Positions 1 to 7,956 of a stretch of DNA of 64,000 nt are shown here, piece by piece. The position numbers and the translations under genes were made by a program. Each line of letters opens with the position of its first letter. The stretch's first letter is position 1. Source of the stretch: an uncultured Eggerthellaceae bacterium (GTDB taxonomy: Bacteria > Actinomycetota > Coriobacteriia > Coriobacteriales > Eggerthellaceae); NCBI GenBank assembly GCA_910588095.1, contig CAJUQH010000003.1, forward strand, positions 62,001 through 126,000, in the 5' to 3' direction. The notes beneath the pieces were generated by a model. That model had not been told where the DNA came from. It worked only from the letters and a program-made list of their open reading frames with translations, and searched no databases.

Positions 1-294
1 GGTTTTATGACTTTTGGCCCCATTCCCTCAACCCGGAAGGTTGATTTTTGAGCGCCTTCAACCGTCGTGAGCGGTAGTTTCGCAGGGGTGGCCGGTAGAA
101 TCGGGGTCGCTCGTCATGTATGAGGTATGAGGGGAAGGTTGATGCACTGCAAGGTCGTGCCGCAGTCCTGACGGCACCAGAGGACGTTCTGAGCATCACT
201 ACCGAAGGGGTAATGCGCCCTGCCCCCGCAAGAGTGAGGGGCGTTGGCGCGCGTGGGCTGCCTTGAAGGGTGGCACGGCCGATCCGTGGGCATG
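1..294. other. Left-edge region without a gene
   Basis: No convincing coding sequence is visible. The only structure I can support is a terminator-like hairpin at 28-49. A minus-strand reading frame of 64 codons lacks a ribosome binding site and family resemblance, so I do not call it. Confidence 0.5.
28..49 (+). terminator. Rho-independent terminator of a gene left of the window
   Basis: Inverted repeat TCAACC (28-33) and GGTTGA (39-44) with a 5-nt loop, followed directly by five T residues. It would end a plus-strand transcript arriving from outside the window, converging on the dnaK-like gene. Confidence 0.5.
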
Positions 295-2043
295 CTAGGC
301 GCGGGCTAGCAGCTCCTTAAGGCGCGCGGTGGCCTCAGCCAGCTTGGCGCGGTCGTCATTGGTGACCTTGGCGGGCTTCTTGAGGAGGTAACGGTTGGCT
401 TCGGTGGTGGCGGCCTTTATGTCGCGGCGCAGCTGCTTGTCCAGCTCCTTGCCTCGCTGGCGCACGAGCTCGTTCGCCTCGTTCACCACGGCTTGCGCCT
501 CGTTGGCCTTCTCGATGGCATCGCGCCGGGCAGCGTCGTCGGCGGCATAGCGCTCGGCATCGGCTTTGGCGGCGGCTATCTCGTCGTCGGACATGCGCTC
601 CGAATCGGTGATGGTGATGGACTGCTGGTTGCCCGTGCCAAGGTCCTTCGCCGACACGTTGAGGATGCCGTTGGCATCGATGTCGAAGCTCACGAGAATC
701 TGGGGCACGCCGGCTGGGGCTCGCTTGATGCCTTTGAGCTGGAACTTGCCGATGGTCTTGTTGTCGGCGGCCATGGGGCGCTCGCCTTGCAGCACGTGCA
801 CCTCCACCTTGGTCTGGAAGGGCGCGGCGGTGGTGAACACCTGCTCGTAGTGGATGGGCAGCGTGGTGTTGCGCTCTATCACGCGGGTGGCAATGCCGCC
901 TACCGTCTCGATGGCGAAGCTCATGGGCACCACGTCGAGCAGCAGCAGGCCGCCGCCGCGCGGCACGAGGCCGGTGCGGGCGCCTTCGAGGGTGGCGCCC
1001 TGGATGGCCGCGCCTTGGGCCACGCATTCGTCGGGGTTGATGGAGCTCGAGGGCTGCTTGCCCGTGAGGGAGCGCACGTGGTCGGCCACGGCGGGGATGC
1101 GGGTCGAGCCGCCAACCAGCAGCACGCTGCCCAGCTCGCTGGCGGCTATGCCGGCGTCGCCGAGGGCCTGCTGCACGGGACCTGTAGTGCGCTCCACCAG
1201 GTCACGGGTGAGGCGGTCGAAGTCGGCGCGGGTCACGGTGGCTTCCAAGTGGGCTGGGCCGTCGGCTCCGGCGGCCAGGAACGGCAGGTTCACCGTGGTG
1301 GAATCGAGAGACGACAGCTCGCATTTGGCCTGGCGCGCCGCCTCGCGCACGCGCTGGAGCGCCTGGGCGTCGCGCGTCACGTCGATGCCGCTTTCGCGCT
1401 TGAAGCCGTCGGCCAGGTGCTGGGCCAGGCGCTCGTCGAAGTCGTCGCCACCCAGGTGGTTGTCGCCGGCTGTGGCCAGCACCTCGATGACGTCCTCGCC
1501 TATCTCGATGATGGACACGTCGAACGTGCCGCCGCCCAGGTCGTACACCATGACCTTCTGCGCCTGGCCATGGTCGAGGCCGTAAGCCAGCGCGGCGGCC
1601 GTGGGCTCGTTGATGATGCGCAGCACGTTGAGCCCGGCGATGGCGCCCGCGTCCTTGGTGGCTTGGCGCTGGGCGTCGGTGAAGTAGGCGGGTACGGTTA
1701 TGACCGCGTCGGACACGGCTTGGCCGAGGAAGCGCTCGGCATCGGTGCGCAGCTTGCGCAGCAGCATGGCCGAAAGCTGCGGGGCCGAGAAGCTCTGGCC
1801 GTCCACGGTGGTGCTCCAGGCGCTGCCCATGTGGCGCTTGACCGACGTGACGGTGCGCCCCGGGTTCATGGCGGCCTGGCGCAGGGCGACGGTGCCCACC
1901 AGGCGCTCGCCGTCCTTCGTGAACGCCTCGACCGAGGGGGTGGTGCGCTCGCCTTCGGCGTTGGGGATTATCTCGGGCTGGCTGCCCTGGACGGCTGCCA
2001 TGCAGCTGTTGGTGGTTCCGAGGTCTATGCCGATGACGGTCAT
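295..2043 (-). CDS. dnaK: Hsp70 chaperone, DnaK paralogue with short C-terminus
   Basis: ATP-dependent Hsp70 chaperone of the cytoplasm. It begins with the diagnostic GIDLGTTNS phosphate loop and contains YDLGGGTFDVS, GGDDFD and LVGGSTRIPAV of the nucleotide-binding domain, then a substrate-binding domain (VLQGERPMAADN, FDIDANGILNVSAKD). At 582 residues it is shorter than housekeeping DnaK (about 610-640): the lid is abbreviated and the acidic disordered tail is absent. It is the last gene of a four-gene minus-strand cluster (zinc-ribbon membrane protein, DUF5685, J-domain protein, Hsp70) and has no grpE beside it. I infer a dedicated Hsp70 serving the J-protein next door rather than the general stress chaperone. 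The Hsp70 family assignment is certain; the symbol is used in the family sense only. Confidence 0.93.
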   Translation of the reverse strand: MTVIGIDLGTTNSCMAAVQGSQPEIIPNAEGERTTPSVEAFTKDGERLVGTVALRQAAMNPGRTVTSVKRHMGSAWSTTVDGQSFSAPQLSAMLLRKLRTDAERFLGQAVSDAVITVPAYFTDAQRQATKDAGAIAGLNVLRIINEPTAAALAYGLDHGQAQKVMVYDLGGGTFDVSIIEIGEDVIEVLATAGDNHLGGDDFDERLAQHLADGFKRESGIDVTRDAQALQRVREAARQAKCELSSLDSTTVNLPFLAAGADGPAHLEATVTRADFDRLTRDLVERTTGPVQQALGDAGIAASELGSVLLVGGSTRIPAVADHVRSLTGKQPSSSINPDECVAQGAAIQGATLEGARTGLVPRGGGLLLLDVVPMSFAIETVGGIATRVIERNTTLPIHYEQVFTTAAPFQTKVEVHVLQGERPMAADNKTIGKFQLKGIKRAPAGVPQILVSFDIDANGILNVSAKDLGTGNQQSITITDSERMSDDEIAAAKADAERYAADDAARRDAIEKANEAQAVVNEANELVRQRGKELDKQLRRDIKAATTEANRYLLKKPAKVTNDDRAKLAEATARLKELLARA

Positions 2044-2160
2044 GGCGGTTCCTTTCGTTTTCGCTCTGCGTGCAAGCGCGGTGCCGCGCGTTGCGTGCTC
2101 CTGCGGTCCGCGGTGTTGCGGCGGTGCGCGGCGGCTCGCCCACGCGGGCGCGCCTTCGAC

Positions 2161-2937
2161 CTAGCGTATGCAGAACAGCGGCAGGCCGTAGCACAGCTGC
2201 GGCCCCAGGCATAGGCAGCAGCACAGCGTGGTGGGGTCGAGGAAGCCCATGCGGAAGCCACGGGCTTGCCCTTGTTGCTGGTAGTTGGTGGCGCGGGCGG
2301 TTATGTGCTGCTGGGCGCGCTGGTAGTCAGCGTTGCCGGGGTCGAGCGTGCAGGCGCGGCGTATCTGCTCCAGCGCAGTGGCGGTGTTGCCCGCACCGTT
2401 GCTGGCCAGCGCGCTGAGGTAGTACCAGCGGGCGTTGCGCCCGCTTGAGGGTATGTTGTTGAGGATGGCTGTCGCGGCAGCGTAGTTGGACGAGTTTATG
2501 TGGAACACCGCCTGGCGCACCTCGGCGTTGTCGGTGGCTGCGGCCTCGGGATGGATGGGTGCGCCAGCTGCGCCGCCGGCCCAGGTGGCCCCGCCGAAGA
2601 TGTCCTCCCAGTTTATCTCGACCCAGTCGTAGGGGCCGTTGCCAGCGCCCTGGCCGCCTGCCCCTGCTCCGTCGAAGGGGTTGCCCGCGCCAGTGCCCCC
2701 ACCGTAGGGCGAACGGCCCTGGCTGGCGGCACGCCGCGCGTCGGACTTGGCGTACTTCTCGGGGTTCATGATGCGGTCGTAGGCTTCGTTGACCTTGTTC
2801 ATGCGGTCGGCCGCGGTGGGGTCGTCTGGGTTGAGGTCGGGGTGGTTCTCGCGCGCCTTCTTGCGGTAGGCGCTCTTGACCTCGTCGAGGCTCGCGTCGC
2901 GGCTGACGCCGAGTATGTCGTAGGGGTTCTCGTTCAT
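2161..2937 (-). CDS. J-domain protein with TPR-like repeats and Cys-rich tail
   Basis: Hsp40-type co-chaperone that would stimulate the adjacent Hsp70. Residues 1-60 form a J domain (NPYDILGVSRDAS, HPD tripeptide in KARENHPDLNP). A Gly/Ala/Pro-rich spacer (about 65-130) follows, then helix pairs resembling tetratricopeptide repeats (about 140-220), then an unusual hydrophobic tail with five cysteines that may attach to the membrane. It lacks the DnaJ zinc-finger and peptide-binding domains, so it is not canonical DnaJ. It lies 117 nt upstream of the Hsp70 gene and 51 nt downstream of the DUF5685 gene in the same direction. J domain plus TPR next to DUF5685 is an arrangement I recall from Clostridia. 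Confidence 0.85.
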   Translation of the reverse strand: MNENPYDILGVSRDASLDEVKSAYRKKARENHPDLNPDDPTAADRMNKVNEAYDRIMNPEKYAKSDARRAASQGRSPYGGGTGAGNPFDGAGAGGQGAGNGPYDWVEINWEDIFGGATWAGGAAGAPIHPEAAATDNAEVRQAVFHINSSNYAAATAILNNIPSSGRNARWYYLSALASNGAGNTATALEQIRRACTLDPGNADYQRAQQHITARATNYQQQGQARGFRMGFLDPTTLCCCLCLGPQLCYGLPLFCIR

Positions 2938-2988
2938 GAGAACCTATTGTCCGCCAACTTCTGCCCGGTCGAGCCCTGTGGCGGATGA

Positions 2989-3837
2989 TTACACAATCTT
3001 GCTACGAATGACGGGAGCGAAGGGCAGGTCGGCGTCGCGATAGGTGTGGTTGAACTTCTGCCAGACGCCAGCGTAGATGATGCTGCGCAGCAAGTGCAGG
3101 TCTTGCTCGAGAGGCAGCTTCTCGAAGGCGGCTGCGGTTCCGTCGGCCATGACGGCCAGGGCGGTCTGCATGGCGGCGGGCGTGCTGCCCAGGCCCACGA
3201 AGGGGTTGTAGCTGCCCGATCCCGCGTCTTCGGCGTAGTCGATGGCGGCATCCATCATATATATGAGGCGCCCGAGCTGCGCGCCGAAGGCCAGCATGGG
3301 CTCCGCCCAGATGCCCTGGCCTTCGGCGAACAGCAGGCCGAGCAGCTGCCCGAAGCGCTGCGCCGCGGCATCGGGCCCTGGGTCGGCGGCTGCTTCGATG
3401 GCCCGTATGTCGGCCATGGCGGCTTCGATGGCTTCGCAGGCCGCGGGGATGCGCTCGCACGCCTTCGCGTACGCCCCGCGCATCAGCCGCTCGGCGGCCT
3501 TCGCCTGGGCAGTCCCGTCGTCGTGCACGTCGTCGAGGCACTTGTGATACGCCAGCGCCACGGCCAGGTCGGCCGCGTGGTCGGTCCATGCCGACCGCGC
3601 GAAGGGCTGCGCTTTGAGCGGGTGCGTGACGCAGGGGGCGCTGCCCGCTTGCTCGGGCGGCTCGTGCAGCGAATCGCACAGCAGTATGTAGAAGGTGAGG
3701 TCGTAGGAGAGCACGGCGCGGGCCACGTTGCCGTAGCGTTCTTTCAGCGCGCGGCACAGCCCGCAGTACACAGCCTGGTAGCGGGCCTTCTCGGCTTCGG
3801 TGACGCTCGAGAGGCTGGCGGTTACGATGCCGAACAC
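2989..3837 (-). CDS. DUF5685 family protein
   Basis: Uncharacterised family. The N-terminus (FGIVTASLSSVTEAEKARY, then YCGLCRAL, then LSYDLTF) matches DUF5685, whose members start with a YCGLC-type motif and are largely helical. I place the start at the GTG at 3837 because the frame then begins exactly at the family's conserved FG and is preceded by GGAAGG at good spacing; the longer frame to 3957 would overlap the upstream gene by 100 nt. The product would be 282 residues. The gene lies 20 nt downstream of a zinc-ribbon membrane protein and upstream of the J-protein and Hsp70, so a role with that chaperone is plausible, but no function is known to me. Confidence 0.78.
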   Translation of the reverse strand: MFGIVTASLSSVTEAEKARYQAVYCGLCRALKERYGNVARAVLSYDLTFYILLCDSLHEPPEQAGSAPCVTHPLKAQPFARSAWTDHAADLAVALAYHKCLDDVHDDGTAQAKAAERLMRGAYAKACERIPAACEAIEAAMADIRAIEAAADPGPDAAAQRFGQLLGLLFAEGQGIWAEPMLAFGAQLGRLIYMMDAAIDYAEDAGSGSYNPFVGLGSTPAAMQTALAVMADGTAAAFEKLPLEQDLHLLRSIIYAGVWQKFNHTYRDADLPFAPVIRSKIV

Positions 3838-3857
3838 GGCGGGGCCTTCCGCAATGG

Positions 3858-4274
3858 CTAGGTGGTGGCGATGGTCTCGTGCTGGCACTTGGGGCACACC
3901 ACGCGGATGGTGCCCTTCCCCTTGGGCACCGAAAGGCCCTGGCCGCACTCCTCGCACTCGACGCGCACGAGCGCGCCGCGGTCAGCCGCCTTCTTGCGCC
4001 GCCGCTCCCGCGCCGCACCCGGCTGCTTCAGCAGCTCGAGGAAGCGCTCGTTCTCGCGCTGGCGTTGGGGCACGTTGCGCGAGAAAAGCCGGTAGAGCGC
4101 GTAGAAGATGCCCATGGATGACAGCATGGACAGCACGATGTTGTAGAAGAACAGGTTGAGGATGCCGCACGCCAGCCCGATGCCCATGGATACGCGCCCC
4201 AAGGTGTCGGGGCCGTTGGAGCCTTGGGCCATGGTGGCCATGCGGGCGTTCATCTTCTCGAGCAAATCTTTCAT
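3858..4274 (-). CDS. Small membrane protein with C-terminal zinc ribbon
   Basis: 138 residues from the ATG at 4274. An N-terminal helix (MKDLLEKMNARMATM), two hydrophobic segments (about residues 25-62) ending in YRLFSRN and a basic stretch, then a C-terminal zinc ribbon with CEEC and CPKC (CxxC...CxxC). The same architecture (membrane pair, FSRN, KGKG loop in the ribbon) occurs in a conserved clostridial family of unknown function. It is the first gene of the DUF5685/J/Hsp70 cluster. A consensus TATAAT ends 7 nt before the ATG, so the mRNA may be leaderless. The longer upstream start was rejected because its extension reads like non-coding sequence. Confidence 0.7.
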   Translation of the reverse strand: MKDLLEKMNARMATMAQGSNGPDTLGRVSMGIGLACGILNLFFYNIVLSMLSSMGIFYALYRLFSRNVPQRQRENERFLELLKQPGAARERRRKKAADRGALVRVECEECGQGLSVPKGKGTIRVVCPKCQHETIATT

Positions 4275-4281
4275 CCTTGGG

Positions 4282-4287
4282 ATTATA
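4282..4287 (-). promoter_or_regulatory. Consensus -10 box abutting the start codon of the Hsp70 module
   Basis: On the minus strand TATAAT lies exactly 7 nt upstream of the ATG at 4274, where transcription would normally begin. No good -35 is seen 17 nt further upstream. This points to a leaderless transcript for the zinc-ribbon/DUF5685/J/Hsp70 cluster. Confidence 0.45.
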
Positions 4288-4437
4288 CCCGTTGCGCCGC
4301 GCGCCGAAGCGTGGCGACGCAAACGCCATAAGGTCGGCACGGCTTGGGGGCGCCTCATGGCATCATGAAAGGCGGTGCGAGAACGAACAAATACCTGGAA
4401 GAGGCGGACGACACGACGAGAAAAGGCACGCGCTCAC

Positions 4438-5367
4438 ATGATAATCCATACCGGGGCCCGCACCGACACGGTGAGGTTCTACACTGATTGGCTGCTGCGA
4501 CGGTTCGAGGAAGGCTACGTGCTGTCTCGCAACCCCATGTTCCCGACCCATGTGAGCCACCTGAGGCTCGACCCTCATCTGGTGGATTGCGTCGTGTTCT
4601 GCTCGAAGGACTACCAGCCCATCCTGGACCGCCTGCATCGCATCACCGACGAGTACAACACGTTCTTCTTCTACACCATCACCGCCTACGGCGACGACGT
4701 GGAGCCCCAGGTGCCCTCCATCGATGACAGCATAGGCACGTTGCTGCGGCTCGAGCAGCAGGTGGGCGCCCAGCGCATCGCCTGGCGCTACGACCCGGTG
4801 CTGCTGACGCGGCGCTACACCGTGGAGCGCCACCTCGAGACGTTCGATGCCATGGCGGCGCGGCTGGTGGGCCATGTGGACCGCTGCGTGTTCAGCTTCG
4901 TGGAGATAGACGAGATGGTGCGGCGCAACATGCCAGGGCTGCTGCTGTTCAAGGAAGGGCAGAAGCGGCAGCTGGCCGAGGGGTTGGGGGCCATCGCGCG
5001 GCACCACGGGCTGCCGTTGCAGTCGTGCGCCGAGACCGACGACTGGTCGGAATGCGGCATCGCGCCGAGCGGGTGCCTGTCTCGCCCGATGCTAGAGCAG
5101 GCCAACGGCATAGCGCTGAAGCCCATCGCCCGCGACAAGCTGCGGCCTGAATGCTGCTGCATCGCGTCGCGGGCCATCGGCGACTACAACACCTGCCCCG
5201 GCGGCTGCCAGTACTGCCACGCCACGCGCCGGCGCGACGTGCTGCGGCGCAACCTGAAGCGCCACGACCCGGAATCGCCGCTGCTCATCGGGCATCTGCA
5301 GGAGTCGGACCAAGTGGCCCAGTCGGACCAGCGCAGCTTCCGCATATTCCAGGACGCGCTGTTCTAG
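4438..5367 (+). CDS. DUF1848 domain-containing protein
   Basis: 309 residues from the ATG at 4438, chosen because MIIHTGARTDT is the usual N-terminus of the family and AAAAGG precedes it. Family hallmarks seen: LLRRFEEGYVLSRNPMFP, VDCVVFCSKDY, FFYTITAYG, IAWRYDPVLL, CVFSFVEID, and a C-terminal Cys cluster (CCCIASRAIGDYNTC, then CQYCHATRR) that may bind metal or an Fe-S cluster. DUF1848 is widespread in anaerobes; its biochemical role is not established to my knowledge. Monocistronic and divergent from the Hsp70 module. Confidence 0.85.
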   Translation: MIIHTGARTDTVRFYTDWLLRRFEEGYVLSRNPMFPTHVSHLRLDPHLVDCVVFCSKDYQPILDRLHRITDEYNTFFFYTITAYGDDVEPQVPSIDDSIGTLLRLEQQVGAQRIAWRYDPVLLTRRYTVERHLETFDAMAARLVGHVDRCVFSFVEIDEMVRRNMPGLLLFKEGQKRQLAEGLGAIARHHGLPLQSCAETDDWSECGIAPSGCLSRPMLEQANGIALKPIARDKLRPECCCIASRAIGDYNTCPGGCQYCHATRRRDVLRRNLKRHDPESPLLIGHLQESDQVAQSDQRSFRIFQDALF

Positions 5368-5409
5368 GGCGCGCAGAAGGGAAGGCGCTGGCCGCCACGG
5401 CGCATGCCC

Positions 5410-5928
5410 TTAGGCTTGCTGGGCGCCGCCTTGGGGCGGTCGGCCTTCGAGCGGCTCGCGGCCGTTCGCACCACCCTGGCCGCCGGCCCCATCAGGCGGC
5501 TCGGGCGGCTGGCCGGCGCCCTCTCGGCCGTCCTTGCCGTCGAAGCTGCCCGCAGGGCCGCCTGCTTGGCTCGGAGCGGTGGATGCGGTGAAGGCCGTGG
5601 CGGCGCCGTTGACGAGCAGCTGGCACTCCTGCCCTTCGCCAAGGCCAGGCGCCGACACGTTGACCGCCTGGAAGGCACGCGTGGGCGAGAACGATGCCAG
5701 CACGGTGCCGTCGGCGCGCAGGCGCAGCTTCTCCTTGTAGCAGGGCTTCTCGAGCGAGCGCATGATGACGGCGCGCTCGGGCGTGTCCAGGTACAGGCTG
5801 CACACCAGCCCGTCACGGGCGCGGTCGCGCTGCAGGCGCGCGGCCAGGGCCCCTTCGATGGCGGCGCGCTCGCGGGCGCTCAGCTGATACATCTCCTCGA
5901 TGCGCTCGAAGACGCTTTGGATGGCCAT
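5410..5928 (-). pseudogene. Deletion-fusion remnant: VTC polyphosphate-polymerase N-terminus joined to carbohydrate-binding-protein C-terminus
   Basis: The 172-residue frame is intact but chimaeric. Residues 1-65 (VFERIEE, then LVCSLYLDTPER, then KPCYKEKLRLR) match the N-terminus of VTC-type polyphosphate polymerase domain proteins, which normally run about 250 residues. The core catalytic tunnel is missing. From about residue 70 (VLASFSPTRAFQAVNVSAP, then GLGEGQECQL) it resembles the C-terminus of Cthe_2159-type carbohydrate-binding proteins (DUF4353), ending in a Gly/Pro/Gln-rich tail. In related genomes VTC, DUF4956 and Cthe_2159-type genes are neighbours, so one internal deletion could have fused first to last. 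Start ATG 5928 has a good GGAAGGA site. Expression is possible; catalysis is not. Confidence 0.6.
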
Positions 5929-6230
5929 GGGCGGTTCCTTCCCCTTTCCCTCTTCGGTTATCTCGGCTCGCCATAATAGGCAACGGGGGCGCCCGTCAAG
6001 GGGTGGTGGGGCGCTTCACTATGGCGCGCCACGGAAATACACCGGCCGATGTAGGCGGCCGATAGGTGCGGGATGCGGGTGCGGCTCCTGTCGGAAAGCG
6101 ATAGATTTCCCAGTTCAAAGCTTCCGCAACCGATAATTGCCCCATTTGCAAACTGGAATCGGTCGCGTGCTTCGGGCGTCTCGCATAGGCTATGCTGGTA
6201 CCTGGCAGATACGAGGCAAAGGGTCCTATC
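5929..6230. other. Divergent intergenic region between VTC remnant and XRE regulator
   Basis: 302 nt without a gene. Minus strand: TTGACG (plus coordinates 5994-5999) and TATTAT (5973-5978), spaced 15 nt, could drive the VTC remnant. Plus strand: TATGCT at 6191-6196 is a possible -10 for the regulator with no convincing -35. Short arms CCAGTT and AACTGG flank 6090-6155 and could be an operator. Confidence 0.35.
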
Positions 6231-7232
6231 ATGAACATCGATATGGCAAAGAGGTTGGTCAACCGGCGGCGCGCGGCGGGCTTGTCGCAGGAGGCGCTGG
6301 CCGAGGAGCTGGGCGTGAGCCGCCAGGCGGTCTCGAAGTGGGAACGCTCGGAGTCGTCGCCCGACACGGACAACCTCATCGCGCTGGCGGCGCTCTACGA
6401 CGTGTCGCTGGACGACCTGCTGTATCAGGACGTGGCTGACGAGGGGCAGCGCGCGGAAGGTCGTGCGGAAGCGCCCGGCGGGACGGTGGCAGCTGCTGGC
6501 GCCGAGGGCAGCTCGGTGGTTGGGGCCGAGGCGGGCAACTCGGCGGCCGCCGACCAGGATGACCCTGCAGCCGTGGAGGTGGAGGCCGAGGTGATCGACG
6601 AGGGTGCTCCGGCTGGCTCGGACGAGGGCGTGGACGGCGGCACCTCGGGCGCCCAGGCGGCCCCGGGCATGACATCCAAGGACGGTACGGTGCACATCGG
6701 ACCCGACGGCATCCATGTGCAGGAGGCTGATGGCAAGGACTACGTGCACATAACCTGGCGCGACGGCGTGCACGTGCGCGACGCGAGCAGGGGCGATGAA
6801 GTGCACGTGGGCTGGGACGGCGTGCATGTGAACGACCGCAGCTACAACGACTGGCACGAGGCTCATGCCGACTGGAAGGCGTGCAGCTGCAAGCCTCAGT
6901 CGAAAGGCTGGCGCAACTGGAACCTGTTTCCCTTCCCGTTGGTGGCCATACTCTTTTATATAGTGACGGCGTTCGAGAGCGGAGCCTGGGTGCCCGAGCT
7001 GGCGCTGTTCCTTGCCATTCCTGTGTACTATGCGCTGGGCGGCCTGCTGTTCGGCAAGCGCGCGTGCGCGTTCTTCTGCACGCTGTACGCGATGGGCACG
7101 GTAGGGTGGTTCTTCCAGATGTGCCTGTGGGGCGAACCGCACCCAGCGTGGGTGATGCTGGTTACCATCCCGCTGGTGTGCGGACTGTTCGGGGCTATCT
7201 CGCACTGGTGGCATCACCGCAAAGAGGCGTAG
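6231..7232 (+). CDS. XRE-family transcriptional regulator with beta-repeat linker and membrane domain
   Basis: 333 residues from the ATG at 6231 (AAAGGG site 7 nt upstream). Residues 4-60 are a Cro/C1-type helix-turn-helix (GLSQEALAEELGVSRQAVSKWER). An acidic low-complexity linker follows, then three short repeats around the pattern VHxxxxGVHV (VHIGPDGIHV, HITWRDGVHV, VHVGWDGVHV) that look like stacked beta strands. The C-terminal 95 residues carry about four hydrophobic segments. A DNA-binding head on a membrane anchor suggests a one-component sensor that responds at the membrane; targets are unknown, perhaps its own promoter region. Confidence 0.82.
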   Translation: MNIDMAKRLVNRRRAAGLSQEALAEELGVSRQAVSKWERSESSPDTDNLIALAALYDVSLDDLLYQDVADEGQRAEGRAEAPGGTVAAAGAEGSSVVGAEAGNSAAADQDDPAAVEVEAEVIDEGAPAGSDEGVDGGTSGAQAAPGMTSKDGTVHIGPDGIHVQEADGKDYVHITWRDGVHVRDASRGDEVHVGWDGVHVNDRSYNDWHEAHADWKACSCKPQSKGWRNWNLFPFPLVAILFYIVTAFESGAWVPELALFLAIPVYYALGGLLFGKRACAFFCTLYAMGTVGWFFQMCLWGEPHPAWVMLVTIPLVCGLFGAISHWWHHRKEA

Positions 7233-7326
7233 CGGCTGCCGAGCCGTCACGGGTGCGGCGGTTGGCGTAGAATGGCAGGGCAGCCGACGGCTGCTTCAAG
7301 CGATGCCGAACGAACGGGAGGCCCCT

Positions 7327-7578
7327 ATGCGGCACTTCTTGGCGAACCCCCGGCCCCGCCGTGCTGGAAGGGCTCTTGCGCTGGTGGCTTGCGCCTGCAT
7401 CCTGAGCGTGGCGCTCGGGGGCTGCGCGGTCCCGGCGGATGACGCGGCTGAGAAGGCGCCGGTCGTCGAGGGCGTGAGGGCAGATTCGCTCATTGAAGGC
7501 GCGGATGAGGCGCAAAGCGCCTCGTCGTCTGATCCTGCAGCGGGCCAAGCGTCGCAGGCTGCTTGGGCGGAAGCGTAG
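7327..7578 (+). CDS. Small putative lipoprotein
   Basis: 83 residues from the ATG at 7327 (GGGAGG 5 nt upstream). A basic N-terminus, a hydrophobic stretch (LALVACACILSVAL) and a lipobox LGGC at about residues 30-33 predict export and lipidation. The mature part is about 50 residues, acidic and Ala/Ser rich, with no recognisable domain. It lies 380 nt upstream of surface protein 1 in the same orientation. Function unknown. Confidence 0.6.
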   Translation: MRHFLANPRPRRAGRALALVACACILSVALGGCAVPADDAAEKAPVVEGVRADSLIEGADEAQSASSSDPAAGQASQAAWAEA

Positions 7579-7663
7579 CTTTCAGTTCAAGCTCTGCCCG
7601 CGAATTCTGCATAGATTCTTCTCTTGCGGCATCGCTGGCTAACAGCATGCGCAGATTCTTCTC

Positions 7664-7692
7664 TTGCATTGGATAAGGGTGCTTGATACACT
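7664..7692 (+). promoter_or_regulatory. Candidate promoter of surface protein 1
   Basis: TTGCAT (7664-7669), 17-nt spacer, TACACT (7687-7692). Predicted start near 7699 gives a leader of about 258 nt, close to the roughly 266 nt predicted for surface protein 4. Confidence 0.4.
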
Positions 7693-7782
7693 CGCAGATG
7701 GTGAACAGCGGTTCCCAGAAGGGAATTGCAGTCAATTGAATAAACTTTCTCAGGAACACTCTTTCCTGGAACACAGTGTAAA

Positions 7783-7871
7783 GAGGGCATCTGCCTTTCA
7801 AGACTGTGTTTCTGGAAGAACTCTGGAATTGATTGCAATCTTGCTGTTCACCGACTGTGGTGGATGCCCTC
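7783..7871 (+). promoter_or_regulatory. Conserved leader RNA stem, copy 1
   Basis: Left arm GAGGGCATCTGCC (7783-7795) pairs with right arm GGTGGATGCCCTC (7859-7871): 13 positions including two G-U wobbles, closing a loop of about 63 nt. Copy 2 sits at the same place before surface protein 4 and differs by compensatory changes (T-A becomes C-G; G-U becomes G-C). Loop blocks TTTCAAGACT and CGACTGT are conserved. Ligand or protein partner unknown. Confidence 0.65.
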
Positions 7872-7956
7872 CTCACATCCAGTCGGGTTAGCAGTTTGCG
7901 TCTATGGGCTCCTCCGCAGTGTGGATTAACCGCACCACGGGAAGGAGCCGGTTGCC

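Larger units (their letters stand above)
7579..7956 (+). promoter_or_regulatory. Long leader region of surface protein 1
   Basis: 378 nt without a gene. It holds a short direct repeat (AGATTCTTCTCTTGC near 7612 and 7653), a candidate promoter at 7664-7692, a long-range inverted repeat at 7783-7871, and a smaller stem (GTGTGG pairing with CCGCAC) just before the GGAAGGAG ribosome binding site. The last 170 nt align with the leader of surface protein 4. Confidence 0.65.

Noticed and set aside
493..2214. 573-codon plus-strand frame opposite the dnaK-like gene
   Set aside because: It is a shadow of the Hsp70 coding sequence in GC-rich DNA; His/Gly/Val-rich composition without domains.
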